A stretch of 64,000 nucleotides of DNA, taken from contig JAFRTU010000009.1 of the NCBI GenBank assembly GCA_017439085.1, forward strand, positions 26,584 to 90,583, given 5' to 3'. This document shows positions 1 through 8,575 of the stretch, in pieces (position 1 is the stretch's first letter; every line of letters starts with the position of its first letter). A program made the translations under genes and the position numbers. The notes beneath the pieces were generated by a model. That model was not told the DNA's origin. It worked only from the letters and a program-made list of their open reading frames with translations, and searched no databases. The stretch is from Clostridia bacterium. GTDB taxonomy: Bacteria > Bacillota > Clostridia > Christensenellales > Christensenellaceae.

Positions 1-1
1 C

Positions 2-2410
2 TGGATGCCGGGTACTGACCATGCTTCCATAGCTACTGAGGTCAAGATCGTTGAACAGATGAAGAAAGAAGAAGGTCTCACAAAGGAAGATATCGGAAGA
101 GAAGAGTTCCTGAAGAGAGCCTGGAAATGGAAAGAGGAATATGGCGGCAGAATAGTGGCACAGCTGAAGAAACTCGGAAGCTCCTGCGACTGGGAGAGAG
201 AGCGCTTCACCATGGATGAAGGCTGCAACAGGGCAGTCAAGCACATGTTCGTAAGCCTTTACAACAAAGGCCTCATTTACAAGGGAAACAGGATCATCAA
301 CTGGTGTCCGAAGTGCAAGACGACTCTTTCGGATGTCGAGGTAAACTATGAGGATCAGCCATCTCATCTCTGGAATATCAGATATGATCTGGAAGACGGT
401 ACCGGTGCGGTAGTTGTGGCAACGACAAGACCGGAGACCATGCTCGGAGACACGGGTGTTGCCGTGAACCCTGAGGATGAAAGATATAAGGATATGGTCG
501 GCAAGAACTGCATACTGCCAATCATGAACAGAGTGATTCCGATTGTTGCTGATGATTATGTAGAGATGGACTTCGGAACCGGAGCCGTCAAAATGACCCC
601 TGCTCATGATCCGAATGACTTCGAGGTCGCTCAGAGACACAATCTTGAGATCATAAGAGTGCTTGATGACGAAGGAAGAGTCAATGAGAATGGCGGCAAG
701 TACTGCGGCATGGACAGAGATGTTGCCAGAGAAAAGATAGTTGAAGAATTAAGAGAGATGGGAAATCTCGTCAGCATAGAGGATTACAGTCATAACGTGG
801 GAAAGTGCTACAGGTGCGGGACCATAATAGAGCCTATTATCTCAGCTCAGTGGTTCGTTTCCATGAAGTCTTTGAGCAAACCTGCAATAGAAGCTGTCAG
901 GGACGGCAGGATCAGGTTCGTTCCTGACAGATACGCCAAGACATACTTCAACTGGATGGAGAACATAAGAGACTGGTGCATCTCGAGACAGTTATGGTGG
1001 GGCCACAGGATACCTGTTTATTACTGCAAGGACTGCGGGAAGATGGTAGTCTCCGAGAACGATATCTTCAAGTGCCCCGACTGCGGAGGAGAGATGTATC
1101 AGGACGAAGATGTCCTTGATACCTGGTTCTCATCCGGGCTCTGGCCGTTCTCCACTATGGGATGGCCGGAACAGACAGAAGAGCTCAAGTACTTCTATCC
1201 GACAGATGTGCTCGTTACGGGCTATGATATCATCTTCTTCTGGGTGGCAAGGATGATAGTATTCGGCATGGAAGCCATGGGAGAGATCCCTTTCAAATAT
1301 GTCAACATACACGGGATAGTAAGGGATGACCAGGGAAGAAAGATGAGTAAATCCCTCGGAAACGGCATAGACCCTCTGAAAGTAATAGAGGAATACGGTG
1401 CCGACTCATTGAGATTCTCTCTGGCGCAGGGAACCAGTCCCGGAAATGACATGCGTTTCTATGACTCCAAGGTCAAGGCAGCAGGAAACTTTGCAAACAA
1501 GATCTGGAACGCCTCAAGATTCGTTGCCATGAACATAAAGGATAACGCGATAAGCGAAGACATAGAAAAGCTCGATCTCGACATATCCGATAAGTGGATA
1601 CTTAGCAGACTCAATACTGTCATATCCGAGGTTACAGACAATCTCGAAAGGTTCGAGCTCGGTCTTGCATGCTCAAAGATATATGACTTCATATGGAGCG
1701 AATACTGCGACTGGTATATAGAGATGACAAAACCGAGGCTTTACGAAGGAACAGAAGATGAAAAGGCAACTGCATTGAGCGTGCTTGTATATGTTCTGAA
1801 GCAGGCCTTAAAGATGCTCCACCCGATAATGCCGTTCATTACTGAAGAGATCTATGTGGAGATGCTGCATGCAGGAGAGAGCATAATGATCTCAAAATGG
1901 CCTGAGCCTGTCGAAGGGTTCTCGTTCGTGAAGGAAGAGTCAGCCATGGAAGAAGTCATGAACATCGTGAGGAGCATCAGGAACATAAGGTCTCAGATGA
2001 ACGTTCCTCCGAGCAGGAAAGCCAAGATCTACATTGCGACCAGGGACAGAGAGAATCTGGAAGCAGCAGGAGACTATATCGCCAAACTGGCATATGGTTC
2101 TGAAGTGGAGTTCCATGATTCTGACTTCAGGGAGCCTGAAGGCTGCGCTGCTGCCATAACCACAAACTCTTCAAGTTACATACCGCTCGGAGAGCTCATC
2201 GATATCTCAAAAGAGATAGAAAGGCTCTCAAAAGAACTTGCTTCTCTCAAAGGAGAGGTCGAAAGAGCCAACGGCAAGCTTCAGAACGAGAGGTTCGTGA
2301 GCAAGGCGCCTGAGAAGGTCGTACAGGAGGAGAGAGATAAGCTCGCCAAATATACCGACATGCTCAAAGCAACTGAAGAGAGACTTCATTATATGGAGGG
2401 GCTGATCTGA
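2..2410 (+). CDS. valS: Valyl-tRNA synthetase, C-terminal 802 residues (5' end outside window)
   Basis: Class I aminoacyl-tRNA synthetase that charges tRNA-Val in the cytoplasm. The reading frame is open from the first bases of the window and enters at the conserved WMPGTDHASIAT block, so the start and the HIGH signature lie upstream. Visible parts are the CP1 editing domain (TTRPETMLGDTGVAVNP), cysteine pairs typical of zinc-binding inserts (CPKC, CKDCGK with CPDCGG), the catalytic KMSKS loop at 1340-1354 (GRKMSKSLGNG), the anticodon-binding helical domain (WILSRLN) and a C-terminal coiled coil ending in the Val-arm tail. It is followed after 2 bases by folC. The valS-folC order is common in Firmicutes. 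Identity is secure; only the N-terminus is missing. Confidence 0.97.
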   Translation, partial: WMPGTDHASIATEVKIVEQMKKEEGLTKEDIGREEFLKRAWKWKEEYGGRIVAQLKKLGSSCDWERERFTMDEGCNRAVKHMFVSLYNKGLIYKGNRIINWCPKCKTTLSDVEVNYEDQPSHLWNIRYDLEDGTGAVVVATTRPETMLGDTGVAVNPEDERYKDMVGKNCILPIMNRVIPIVADDYVEMDFGTGAVKMTPAHDPNDFEVAQRHNLEIIRVLDDEGRVNENGGKYCGMDRDVAREKIVEELREMGNLVSIEDYSHNVGKCYRCGTIIEPIISAQWFVSMKSLSKPAIEAVRDGRIRFVPDRYAKTYFNWMENIRDWCISRQLWWGHRIPVYYCKDCGKMVVSENDIFKCPDCGGEMYQDEDVLDTWFSSGLWPFSTMGWPEQTEELKYFYPTDVLVTGYDIIFFWVARMIVFGMEAMGEIPFKYVNIHGIVRDDQGRKMSKSLGNGIDPLKVIEEYGADSLRFSLAQGTSPGNDMRFYDSKVKAAGNFANKIWNASRFVAMNIKDNAISEDIEKLDLDISDKWILSRLNTVISEVTDNLERFELGLACSKIYDFIWSEYCDWYIEMTKPRLYEGTEDEKATALSVLVYVLKQALKMLHPIMPFITEEIYVEMLHAGESIMISKWPEPVEGFSFVKEESAMEEVMNIVRSIRNIRSQMNVPPSRKAKIYIATRDRENLEAAGDYIAKLAYGSEVEFHDSDFREPEGCAAAITTNSSSYIPLGELIDISKEIERLSKELASLKGEVERANGKLQNERFVSKAPEKVVQEERDKLAKYTDMLKATEERLHYMEGLI

Positions 2411-2412
2411 TA

Positions 2413-3528
2413 ATGGATTACATTCAGATAGTTGGAACGAAGGGGAAAGGATCCACTTCCACATATATAGCAAATATATTGAGTTCTGCAGGATATAAGA
2501 CAGGTCTCTTCGTATCACCTCACGTGAGGGTCCCTAACGAGAGGATCAGCATCAATGGAAGGCTCATCTCAAACAGGGATCTGAACAGACTTATGAAGGA
2601 TACTGTGGAGACAGGCTATTTCCGTCAGTTCTTCGATACCTCATTAAGGTATTTTGCAGAGAAAGAAGTCGACATAGCTGTTATGGAAGCAGGCATGGGT
2701 GGCAGACATGATGCTACTACAAGGCTGCCCGTTAAGGAACTGGTCATTACTTCCATAGGTATGGACCATATGGGAGTACTTGGAGATACCATAGAGAAGA
2801 TAGCCGTGGAAAAGGTCGCGGCAATGAGGATGAACTGCAGCACTGTTTCCGCTCCTCAGCAGGATCAGGTCAGAAAACTGATAGAGACCACTGCTTTATA
2901 CAGGAAGAATGATCTTTCCTTCGTGGATGAAGACGCTCTTGTGATAGACAAGACAGGGAAGTTCACATATAAGGGGGAGGGGCCTTTTGAACTCAGAAAT
3001 GCTACCGGGAAGCAATACATAAATGCATGTCTTGCCATTGAGGCCGTGAAGGTTCTTGCAAAGGAGGGATATACCATAGATGAGAACCATATCAGAAAAG
3101 GCCTCAAGAAGACTGTGCTTCCAGCTAGACAGCAATATATCAAAGACAGTGATATACTGGTGGACGGAGCCCACAACGTGGACTCGCTGAAATATCTGTA
3201 TGAGACTCTTTCGGGAGAGTATAAGGGAAGGAGAAAAGTACTGATCTGCTCCTCGATGAAGGATAAGGACGTATCTTTCTTTGACACCATGGCAAATGAT
3301 CTGTTTGAGCACGTTTTCGTTTCTCAGATGGATTATGACAGGAGCTTCCGGGCGGAAGAACTCGCAGAGCTGTTCACTGATAAGGACAAACTGACCTTAT
3401 GCACAGGCACAGAAGACGCATATAAAAAAGCAGAAGCATATAGAAAAGGAAAGGAGATCATGTTGGTATTTACCGGTTCAATCTATCAGGCAGGAGAGAT
3501 ACTGGATCTTCTTGATATCAAGGAGTAA
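2413..3528 (+). CDS. folC: Folylpolyglutamate synthase / dihydrofolate synthase, short form
   Basis: Mur-ligase-fold enzyme that adds glutamate to folates (and in many bacteria to dihydropteroate). The P-loop GTKGKGSTS is at residues 8-16. Further signatures are LFVSPHV, AVMEAGMGGRHDATT and the C-terminal-domain VDGAHNVDS. At 371 residues it is shorter than the usual ~420-430. The protein starts almost at the P-loop, so it lacks the ~40-residue N-terminal helical segment most bacterial FolC proteins carry, and I see no in-frame upstream ATG, GTG or TTG that would restore it. The P-loop has Lys where bacterial enzymes usually have Asn (GTNGKGS), as in eukaryotic FPGS. The Shine-Dalgarno GGAGGGG lies inside the end of valS, so translation is probably coupled. 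Confidence 0.93.
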   Translation: MDYIQIVGTKGKGSTSTYIANILSSAGYKTGLFVSPHVRVPNERISINGRLISNRDLNRLMKDTVETGYFRQFFDTSLRYFAEKEVDIAVMEAGMGGRHDATTRLPVKELVITSIGMDHMGVLGDTIEKIAVEKVAAMRMNCSTVSAPQQDQVRKLIETTALYRKNDLSFVDEDALVIDKTGKFTYKGEGPFELRNATGKQYINACLAIEAVKVLAKEGYTIDENHIRKGLKKTVLPARQQYIKDSDILVDGAHNVDSLKYLYETLSGEYKGRRKVLICSSMKDKDVSFFDTMANDLFEHVFVSQMDYDRSFRAEELAELFTDKDKLTLCTGTEDAYKKAEAYRKGKEIMLVFTGSIYQAGEILDLLDIKE

Positions 3529-3530
3529 CA

Positions 3531-4304
3531 ATGGAAAAACTAAAACGTTTTTGGAACTTTTTTACTACATATGAGAAGGTATGGTTCTTCAGCATAGTCA
3601 TCTTATCGATCATCTTCGCATTCCTGTTCCCTGAGGAGGAGACTCAGGGAGTTCACGGAGGGGTGATCATGGCATTATATCTCGTGGATATATTCAGCAA
3701 CGTGGCTTGTGAGCTTCTCATATCCAAGCAGAGCAAGTGGAACTTTTTAGTCTCACTGATAGTGGAACTCGTAGAAATAGCGATCTGCATAATCCTGTCC
3801 TACAGATTTGCAACAATGGCAGTAACTCTGTTCTTCTGGATACCGATAGACATCATCAGCTTCATAAACTGGCACAGACATCCCGACAGGGAACAGGAAG
3901 AACTTACCATAGTAAGAAGGCTGAAAGGGTGGCAGGAGATAGTCATTATTATCGGAATAGTCATATGGACTGTAGTCGTGGGCTATCTCATGACTTTCAT
4001 AGAGGGAGAAGGGATACTGGCTGACAATCCCCTGCTGGAAAACATAGTCTGTTACATAGATGCCTGCGTAAGTGCGGTAGGCATCGCAAACGGTCTCTTC
4101 ATACTCTTCAGATACCGTGAGCAGTGGATAGCATGGTATATCTATACAGCTCTTGAAACCGTTATAAATATCCTTGCAGGACAGTGGATACTCCTTATAT
4201 TGAAACTGGGCTTTTTCACGAACACGACCTACGGATACATCAAGTGGTCAAGATATATCAAGGAGCATGAGAACGACCCGACAATAGAAAAGTCGATACT
4301 CTGA
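3531..4304 (+). CDS. pnuC: PnuC-family nicotinamide riboside transporter
   Basis: Integral membrane protein of 257 residues with about seven hydrophobic segments, matching the PnuC family of vitamin transporters, which pass nicotinamide riboside by facilitated diffusion with trapping by a cytoplasmic kinase. Family-like features are the long N-terminal membrane block, the RYREQWIAWYIY segment in the distal half (the family has a conserved R-x-x-E-x-W) and the final TTYGYIKWSRY tail. It begins 2 bases after folC and is the last gene of valS-folC-pnuC, ended by a strong terminator at 4328-4361. No NadR-type kinase or NiaR box is visible nearby. Substrate is inferred from family; thiamine (PnuT) or riboflavin (PnuX) relatives are possible. 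Confidence 0.85.
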   Translation: MEKLKRFWNFFTTYEKVWFFSIVILSIIFAFLFPEEETQGVHGGVIMALYLVDIFSNVACELLISKQSKWNFLVSLIVELVEIAICIILSYRFATMAVTLFFWIPIDIISFINWHRHPDREQEELTIVRRLKGWQEIVIIIGIVIWTVVVGYLMTFIEGEGILADNPLLENIVCYIDACVSAVGIANGLFILFRYREQWIAWYIYTALETVINILAGQWILLILKLGFFTNTTYGYIKWSRYIKEHENDPTIEKSIL

Positions 4305-4327
4305 GAACTGATCAAGATCAATATACA

Positions 4328-4361
4328 GGTCCGGCTCCGTCATTCGGGTCCGGACCTTTTT
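4328..4361 (+). terminator. Intrinsic terminator after pnuC
   Basis: GGTCCGG (4328-4334) pairs with CCGGACC (4350-4356), followed by five T. It ends the valS-folC-pnuC transcript. Confidence 0.9.
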
Positions 4362-4380
4362 GGTTTCAGCAGGGGCTAGT

Positions 4381-4421
4381 CCGTTCAAATGCAGTATCAT
4401 TTATGATATACTAATGAACGG
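4381..4421 (+). promoter_or_regulatory. Promoter for the DUF1846 gene, bracketed by an inverted repeat
   Basis: A -35 element TTCAAA (4384-4389), a 17-base spacer and a -10 TATACT (4407-4412) form a plausible sigma-A promoter. It is flanked by exact inverted arms CCGTTCA (4381-4387) and TGAACGG (4415-4421), one covering the -35 and the other just after the -10. The arrangement would suit an operator; no regulator is identified. Confidence 0.55.
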
Positions 4422-4479
4422 TGTTTTTGATTAATGTTACACCCATTTATTTATCCGAATAATCTGTTGGATGGTGTTT

Positions 4480-5940
4480 ATGAAGATCGGTTTTGACAAT
4501 CAGAAATATTTGAGGATGCAGTCCGAACACATAATGGACAGGATCTCAATGTTTGATAATAAGCTTTATCTGGAATTCGGGGGAAAACTGTTCGATGATT
4601 ATCATGCTTCCAGAGTCCTTCCCGGCTTTGCTGTCGACAGCAAGCTCCAGATGCTTTCCAAGATATCCGAACATGCTGAGATAGTGATCGCAGTCAGCTC
4701 CGCTGATATAGAAAGGCATAAAATAAGGGCCGACATAGGTATCACATATGATGAAGATGTCATCAGACTGATTCGTGAGTTTCAGTCAAGAGGCCTTTTC
4801 GTCGGCAGTGTGGTTCTTACGAAGTACACAGGGGAGAGAGCTGCGGATCTTTTTCAGAAGAAGATCGAGGCTATGGGGATAAAGGTTTATCATCACTATA
4901 TGATACCGGGATATCCTTCCAATATGGATCTCATCCTCAGCGATGACGGATACGGAAAGAACGATTATATTGAGACATCCAGGTCTTTAGTCATAGTCAC
5001 AGCTCCAGGACCCGGAAGCGGCAAGATGGCAACATGTCTTTCTCAGTTGTATCATGAGCTGAAAAGAGGAGTTAGAGCAGGCTATGCAAAATACGAGACT
5101 TTCCCGATCTGGAACCTTCCTCTCTATCATCCGGTGAATCTGGCATATGAGGCTGCAACGGCAGACCTCAATGACATAAACATGATAGACCCGTATCACC
5201 TGAGAGAATACGGCATCACTACGGTCAACTATAACCGCGATGTTGAGATATTCCCGGTAGTCAATGCAATGTTCATGAGGATATACGGGGAAAGTCCTTA
5301 CAAGTCTCCAACGGACATGGGAGTCAATATGGCGGGGAACTGCATAATTGATGACGAAGTCTGCAGGGAAGCTTCAAGGCAGGAGATAATAAGAAGATAT
5401 TATGAGGCCATAGACGGTGTGGCCGAAGGTACCAGGAGTCAGGAGGAAGTTCTGAAGATCCAGATGCTCATGAATCAGGAGAACCTTACTGTTCTTGATC
5501 GAAAGACGGTAGGCCCTGCACTCAGAAAAGCTGAGGAGACAGGCAGCCCTGCAGTTGCAATAGAACTTGCTGACGGAAGGATATTTACCGGAAAGACGGG
5601 TGATCTTCTTGGAGCCAGCTCAGCAGCGCTCCTGAATACTCTCAAGGAACTTGCTGAGATTCCTCATGAAGACGATATAATCTCACCAAGGGCCATACAG
5701 CCTATACAGGAGCTTAAGACCAGATATTTCGGAAGCAGGAACCCCAGGCTTCATACAGATGAGGTCCTGATAGCGCTTTCCAGTACTGCAGAATGGAACG
5801 AGGCTGCCAGACTGGCGCTCAGTCAGCTGAACAAACTGGAGGGGAGTCAGGTCCATTCCACAGTAATTCTTTCCGCGCAGGACAGAAATACATTTAAAAA
5901 GCTCAAATGCAATGTCACATTTGAGCCTAAGACCGAATGA
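4480..5940 (+). CDS. DUF1846 family protein
   Basis: The 486-residue product matches the DUF1846 family, a conserved Firmicutes/Actinobacteria protein of unsolved physiological role. I recognise the N-terminus MKIGFDNQKYLRMQSEHI, the block GKLFDDYHASRVLPGF, the P-loop-like turn TAPGPGSGKMATCLSQLYHE and the segment SPTDMGVNMAG. A nine-base-earlier ATG at 4471 is in frame, but GGATGG at 4469-4474 is correctly spaced only for 4480 and the family begins at MKIGFD. Monocistronic: own promoter at 4384-4412, and the convergent lipoprotein gene ends 14 bases past its stop. The family assignment is firm; the GPGSGK turn suggests nucleotide or phosphate binding, which is inference. Confidence 0.9.
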   Translation: MKIGFDNQKYLRMQSEHIMDRISMFDNKLYLEFGGKLFDDYHASRVLPGFAVDSKLQMLSKISEHAEIVIAVSSADIERHKIRADIGITYDEDVIRLIREFQSRGLFVGSVVLTKYTGERAADLFQKKIEAMGIKVYHHYMIPGYPSNMDLILSDDGYGKNDYIETSRSLVIVTAPGPGSGKMATCLSQLYHELKRGVRAGYAKYETFPIWNLPLYHPVNLAYEAATADLNDINMIDPYHLREYGITTVNYNRDVEIFPVVNAMFMRIYGESPYKSPTDMGVNMAGNCIIDDEVCREASRQEIIRRYYEAIDGVAEGTRSQEEVLKIQMLMNQENLTVLDRKTVGPALRKAEETGSPAVAIELADGRIFTGKTGDLLGASSAALLNTLKELAEIPHEDDIISPRAIQPIQELKTRYFGSRNPRLHTDEVLIALSSTAEWNEAARLALSQLNKLEGSQVHSTVILSAQDRNTFKKLKCNVTFEPKTE

Positions 5941-5954
5941 TATGAGCCTTACGA

Positions 5955-7787
5955 TCAGGAGATCTCCTTCTCCATGATCTCAGCCCTGAGATTAAAGGCA
6001 TCACTGTAGTACGAATGTCCGGTGATGTCTTTTATTATGCATTCAATTATTATGTCGCCCGTGGATACGGGAGAATATGTTATAGCAAGCTCTTTTGCAA
6101 CGGCGATCTTGTAACCGTAAGTCGTGCTGCCCATTATTTCACCTTCATATGAGATTATCGGGTATGAGAAAGTGATGATATCACCGGTAACTATCTCTTC
6201 GGTACGGCAGAAGATGCCGGTATCATGTAGAGCGGACAGGACCTGGTTATCAGAAACTATAAGGAAGACGTCCGTTTCATTGACTTTGCAGGGTATCCTG
6301 AAATGCTCCTTGCCGTCAACCCCTACATATCCGTATCTGCAGACGACATTTCCGTTTATGTGCATCCATTCGTCCTCGGTGGTTGCAATGATATAGCTGC
6401 CTCCAGAATATTCAGATGAAGGAACGTCTCCAAGGAGTATGTAGTATTCTCCGGTATCGGCAAAGGTCATGGTCGTTACACTGCTGACCTTGGTCACATC
6501 TGATTCATTTACAGCAAATACCACGTGATCCTCATTTATGGCAAGGGATTTTGATGGTAGTTCTATCGATAGCATCGACCCGCTTCCGGTATATTTGGCT
6601 GCAACATCTTTGTCGAACCAGTCATGTGTTTTGCTCTCAGTATCAATACAGCTGACAGCAGTAAGGTATGCCGTTATGAAATCAACATAATCTATTCCTG
6701 CCGCAGAATATTTTGAGAGAGTTGACGGAAGATCCTTGCAGACAGACTCGTTTATGGGAACGAAGAGAGAAAGCTTGACATCATCTGATGAGTGGTAGAC
6801 CATGCAGTCCTCAAGCCTCTTCTTGCATTCTGAAGAGGATTCATATATGAGAGCATCAGCAAAATCAGTACCATATATACACAGATCATCACATGAGGAG
6901 TTCGCTCTTGCATATGCTATGCTTGAAAAATTACCTTCCAGGATAGTCTGATAAGCCTCATCGAGGAGGGTCTTCACCTTGTCCTTTGCGAACTGAACTC
7001 TCGTAAGGTCCAGACAATACAGGCAAGGGTTAGTGTTCGTCACGGCAAAAATGGAATCTGTGACTATACCGTCATAAAGAAGTCTTGCGATATCCCTGCA
7101 TAAATATGAAGTATTGTTGGCCAACATGGCGATGAAGTTGGCATAATCCCAGTTCACACAGTACTCTGCCCCTGAGGATATCAGGTAGTCTGCCGTATTC
7201 CTCAGAATGTATGCATCTTCAAATGAGATGAAACTGGAAGAATTGATGGCCAGAAAATCCAGATCTGCTCCGTTAAGAGCGTCTTCCATGTCAAATGAAG
7301 AAAGCTTGTTCTCCCCTATGATGAACAGCCCTTTGCGATTGCACGAATCAAATTCTGTTTCAGAAGTTTCCACAAAAGATCTAAGATCTGCTGCGGTTCC
7401 GTTCGTAGCAGTCGTTGCAGATGAACTGATCCCTTTTGAGGTTATAAGTATCCTGTCGGAAAGAGTGGACATGAAATCCGCCTGCCACTTTGTGACGCCG
7501 AAAGTCTGTATGACTATTGTGATCTTACCGGGGATCTCAGTCTTTATGAGTTGAGAGATTATATATGACGCTATCCCGAAATCCTCTATGCCCTCTCCGT
7601 TGAGATAAAGCATTATGAGCCATTCGTCCTTCCCATTACCTTTTATGGAAGAAAAATACGATCGGCTGTGTCTGTTCTCACTCTGGGCTTCAGAAGGAAG
7701 ACTTTCCGGATTCTCAATGACCGAGCAAGAGCACAGGATGAGCATCATACATATAATTAAGGAAATGATCCTTGTTTTCAGTTTCAT
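5955..7787 (-). CDS. Lipoprotein resembling clostripain (C11) with replaced catalytic residues
   Basis: A 610-residue predicted lipoprotein. The chosen start (7787) gives MKLKTRIISL plus a hydrophobic stretch and lipobox LCSC (Cys21, or Cys19), with GGAGG upstream; the frame is open 22 codons further up. Residues ~54-215 follow the peptidase C11 layout: WLIMLYLNGEGIED corresponds to the family's W-x-(I/V)-x-x-Y...D...L opening, and the segment ending GAEYCVNWDY resembles the part after the catalytic Cys. By eye the family's L-(I/L)-L-W-D-H-G is LFIIGEN here (His to Glu159), and D-A-C-L-M is N-S-S-S-F (Cys to Ser184). That suggests a non-proteolytic extracellular pseudoenzyme. The C-terminal ~350 residues look beta-rich and I do not recognise them. 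Function unknown. Confidence 0.6.
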   Translation of the reverse strand: MKLKTRIISLIICMMLILCSCSVIENPESLPSEAQSENRHSRSYFSSIKGNGKDEWLIMLYLNGEGIEDFGIASYIISQLIKTEIPGKITIVIQTFGVTKWQADFMSTLSDRILITSKGISSSATTATNGTAADLRSFVETSETEFDSCNRKGLFIIGENKLSSFDMEDALNGADLDFLAINSSSFISFEDAYILRNTADYLISSGAEYCVNWDYANFIAMLANNTSYLCRDIARLLYDGIVTDSIFAVTNTNPCLYCLDLTRVQFAKDKVKTLLDEAYQTILEGNFSSIAYARANSSCDDLCIYGTDFADALIYESSSECKKRLEDCMVYHSSDDVKLSLFVPINESVCKDLPSTLSKYSAAGIDYVDFITAYLTAVSCIDTESKTHDWFDKDVAAKYTGSGSMLSIELPSKSLAINEDHVVFAVNESDVTKVSSVTTMTFADTGEYYILLGDVPSSEYSGGSYIIATTEDEWMHINGNVVCRYGYVGVDGKEHFRIPCKVNETDVFLIVSDNQVLSALHDTGIFCRTEEIVTGDIITFSYPIISYEGEIMGSTTYGYKIAVAKELAITYSPVSTGDIIIECIIKDITGHSYYSDAFNLRAEIMEKEIS

Positions 7788-7869
7788 CAGATATCTGGCC
7801 TCCAAATAAATGAAAACTAAAAAAAAGATATCATAAACAGAGAAGCGCTTCACCCGTCATTGCGCTTTA

Positions 7870-7898
7870 TTTACAAAAAATTTCACAAGTGATAGAAT
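7870..7898 (+). promoter_or_regulatory. Promoter for the FakA-C-like small gene
   Basis: TTTACA (7870-7875), 17-base spacer, TAGAAT (7893-7898); the predicted start lies about 40 bases before the ATG at 7945. Confidence 0.6.
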
Positions 7899-7944
7899 TT
7901 CATTGAATTTGGCACATGCCTAACATGACCAAGGAGACGTAATC

Positions 7945-8196
7945 ATGCTTGAATATCGTTACGACACACAGCTTTTGATCGAAGGAGAAGATCTGGACGA
8001 AGACGTCATCAGAGATTATTTCATCGACAACTTCAACGGAGATTGCCTGCTTGCAGTAGGAGATGACACCCTGATCAAGATCCACTATCATACCAACGAA
8101 CCCTGGAAAGTACTTGAGTATTGCTCGACTCTGGGTGAAATATATGACATAGTGGTCGAGGATATGGACCGTCAGGCCAGAGGATTACACGGATGA
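7945..8196 (+). CDS. Stand-alone domain like the C-terminal part of fatty-acid kinase FakA / DhaK-like proteins
   Basis: An 83-residue soluble protein with a strong AAGGAG ribosome-binding site. The pattern YDTQLLIEGEDLDEDVI..., GDCLLAVGDDTLIKIHYHTN, a Gly-containing turn (TLGEIYDI) and a final VEDMDRQARG matches the region of FakA (YloV) reading Y-C-T-E...GDS-x-V-V...K-V-H-V-H-T-x-x-P...G-x-(I/L)...I-x-N-M-x-x-Q. The kinase (Dak2) domain and the remaining ~450 residues are absent, and no neighbour supplies them. The complete, well-translated ORF with its own promoter argues against a decayed fragment. It is followed 18 bases later by another small gene. Role unknown; binding a partner or small ligand is inference. 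Confidence 0.65.
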   Translation: MLEYRYDTQLLIEGEDLDEDVIRDYFIDNFNGDCLLAVGDDTLIKIHYHTNEPWKVLEYCSTLGEIYDIVVEDMDRQARGLHG

Positions 8197-8214
8197 CACA
8201 AAAGGAGAAGGATA

Positions 8215-8442
8215 ATGGCATTTGATATCAAGAAGATCATAGAAGACATCCTTGCGAAACTCAAGGGTGATCCAAAGATGGCTGAGAACTTCACGAAGGA
8301 GCCCGTCAAGACCGTTGAAAGTCTTGCCGGAGTAGACCTGCCTGATGATCAGATTCAGCCGATAGTGGACGGAGTAAAAGCAAAGCTCAACCTGGACAAT
8401 CTGGGAGAGAAGCTGGGCGGACTCAAGAACCTCTTAGGATAA
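8215..8442 (+). CDS. Small conserved-type protein, 75 residues
   Basis: Soluble helical protein preceded by AAAGGAG. The composition pattern, KIIEDILAKLKGDPKMAENFTKEP followed by VKTVESLAG, V-D-L-P-D-D-Q-I and VDGVKAKLN, resembles short clostridial proteins related to the leader-like N-terminal parts of nitrile hydratase alpha/NHLP peptides (a K-D-P...E-x-L-G-x-x-L-P-D-x pattern). It lacks a Gly-Gly-rich cleavage site followed by a core peptide, and no maturation enzymes are nearby, so a RiPP precursor is unlikely. The tail is glycine-rich (GEKLGGLKNLLG). Terminator at 8450-8488. Function not recognised. Confidence 0.6.
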   Translation: MAFDIKKIIEDILAKLKGDPKMAENFTKEPVKTVESLAGVDLPDDQIQPIVDGVKAKLNLDNLGEKLGGLKNLLG

Positions 8443-8449
8443 GTGATGG

Positions 8450-8488
8450 GGCCTATGTCAGAATAAACTGGCATGGGCCGTTTCTTTT
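8450..8488 (+). terminator. Intrinsic terminator after the two small genes
   Basis: GGCCTATGTCAG (8450-8461) pairs over 12 bp, with two G-U pairs, with CTGGCATGGGCC (8468-8479), followed by GTTTCTTTT. Confidence 0.8.
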
Positions 8489-8575
8489 GCCTCAAACGGG
8501 GAAAGAAAGATCAAATATGTTAGAATATCAGTATGATCATCTGATCTGAAAGATTTGTAAATGAAAGGAACGATT

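Noticed and set aside
8215..8442. RiPP precursor peptide
   Set aside because: No core peptide after a GG-type cleavage site and no maturase or transporter nearby.
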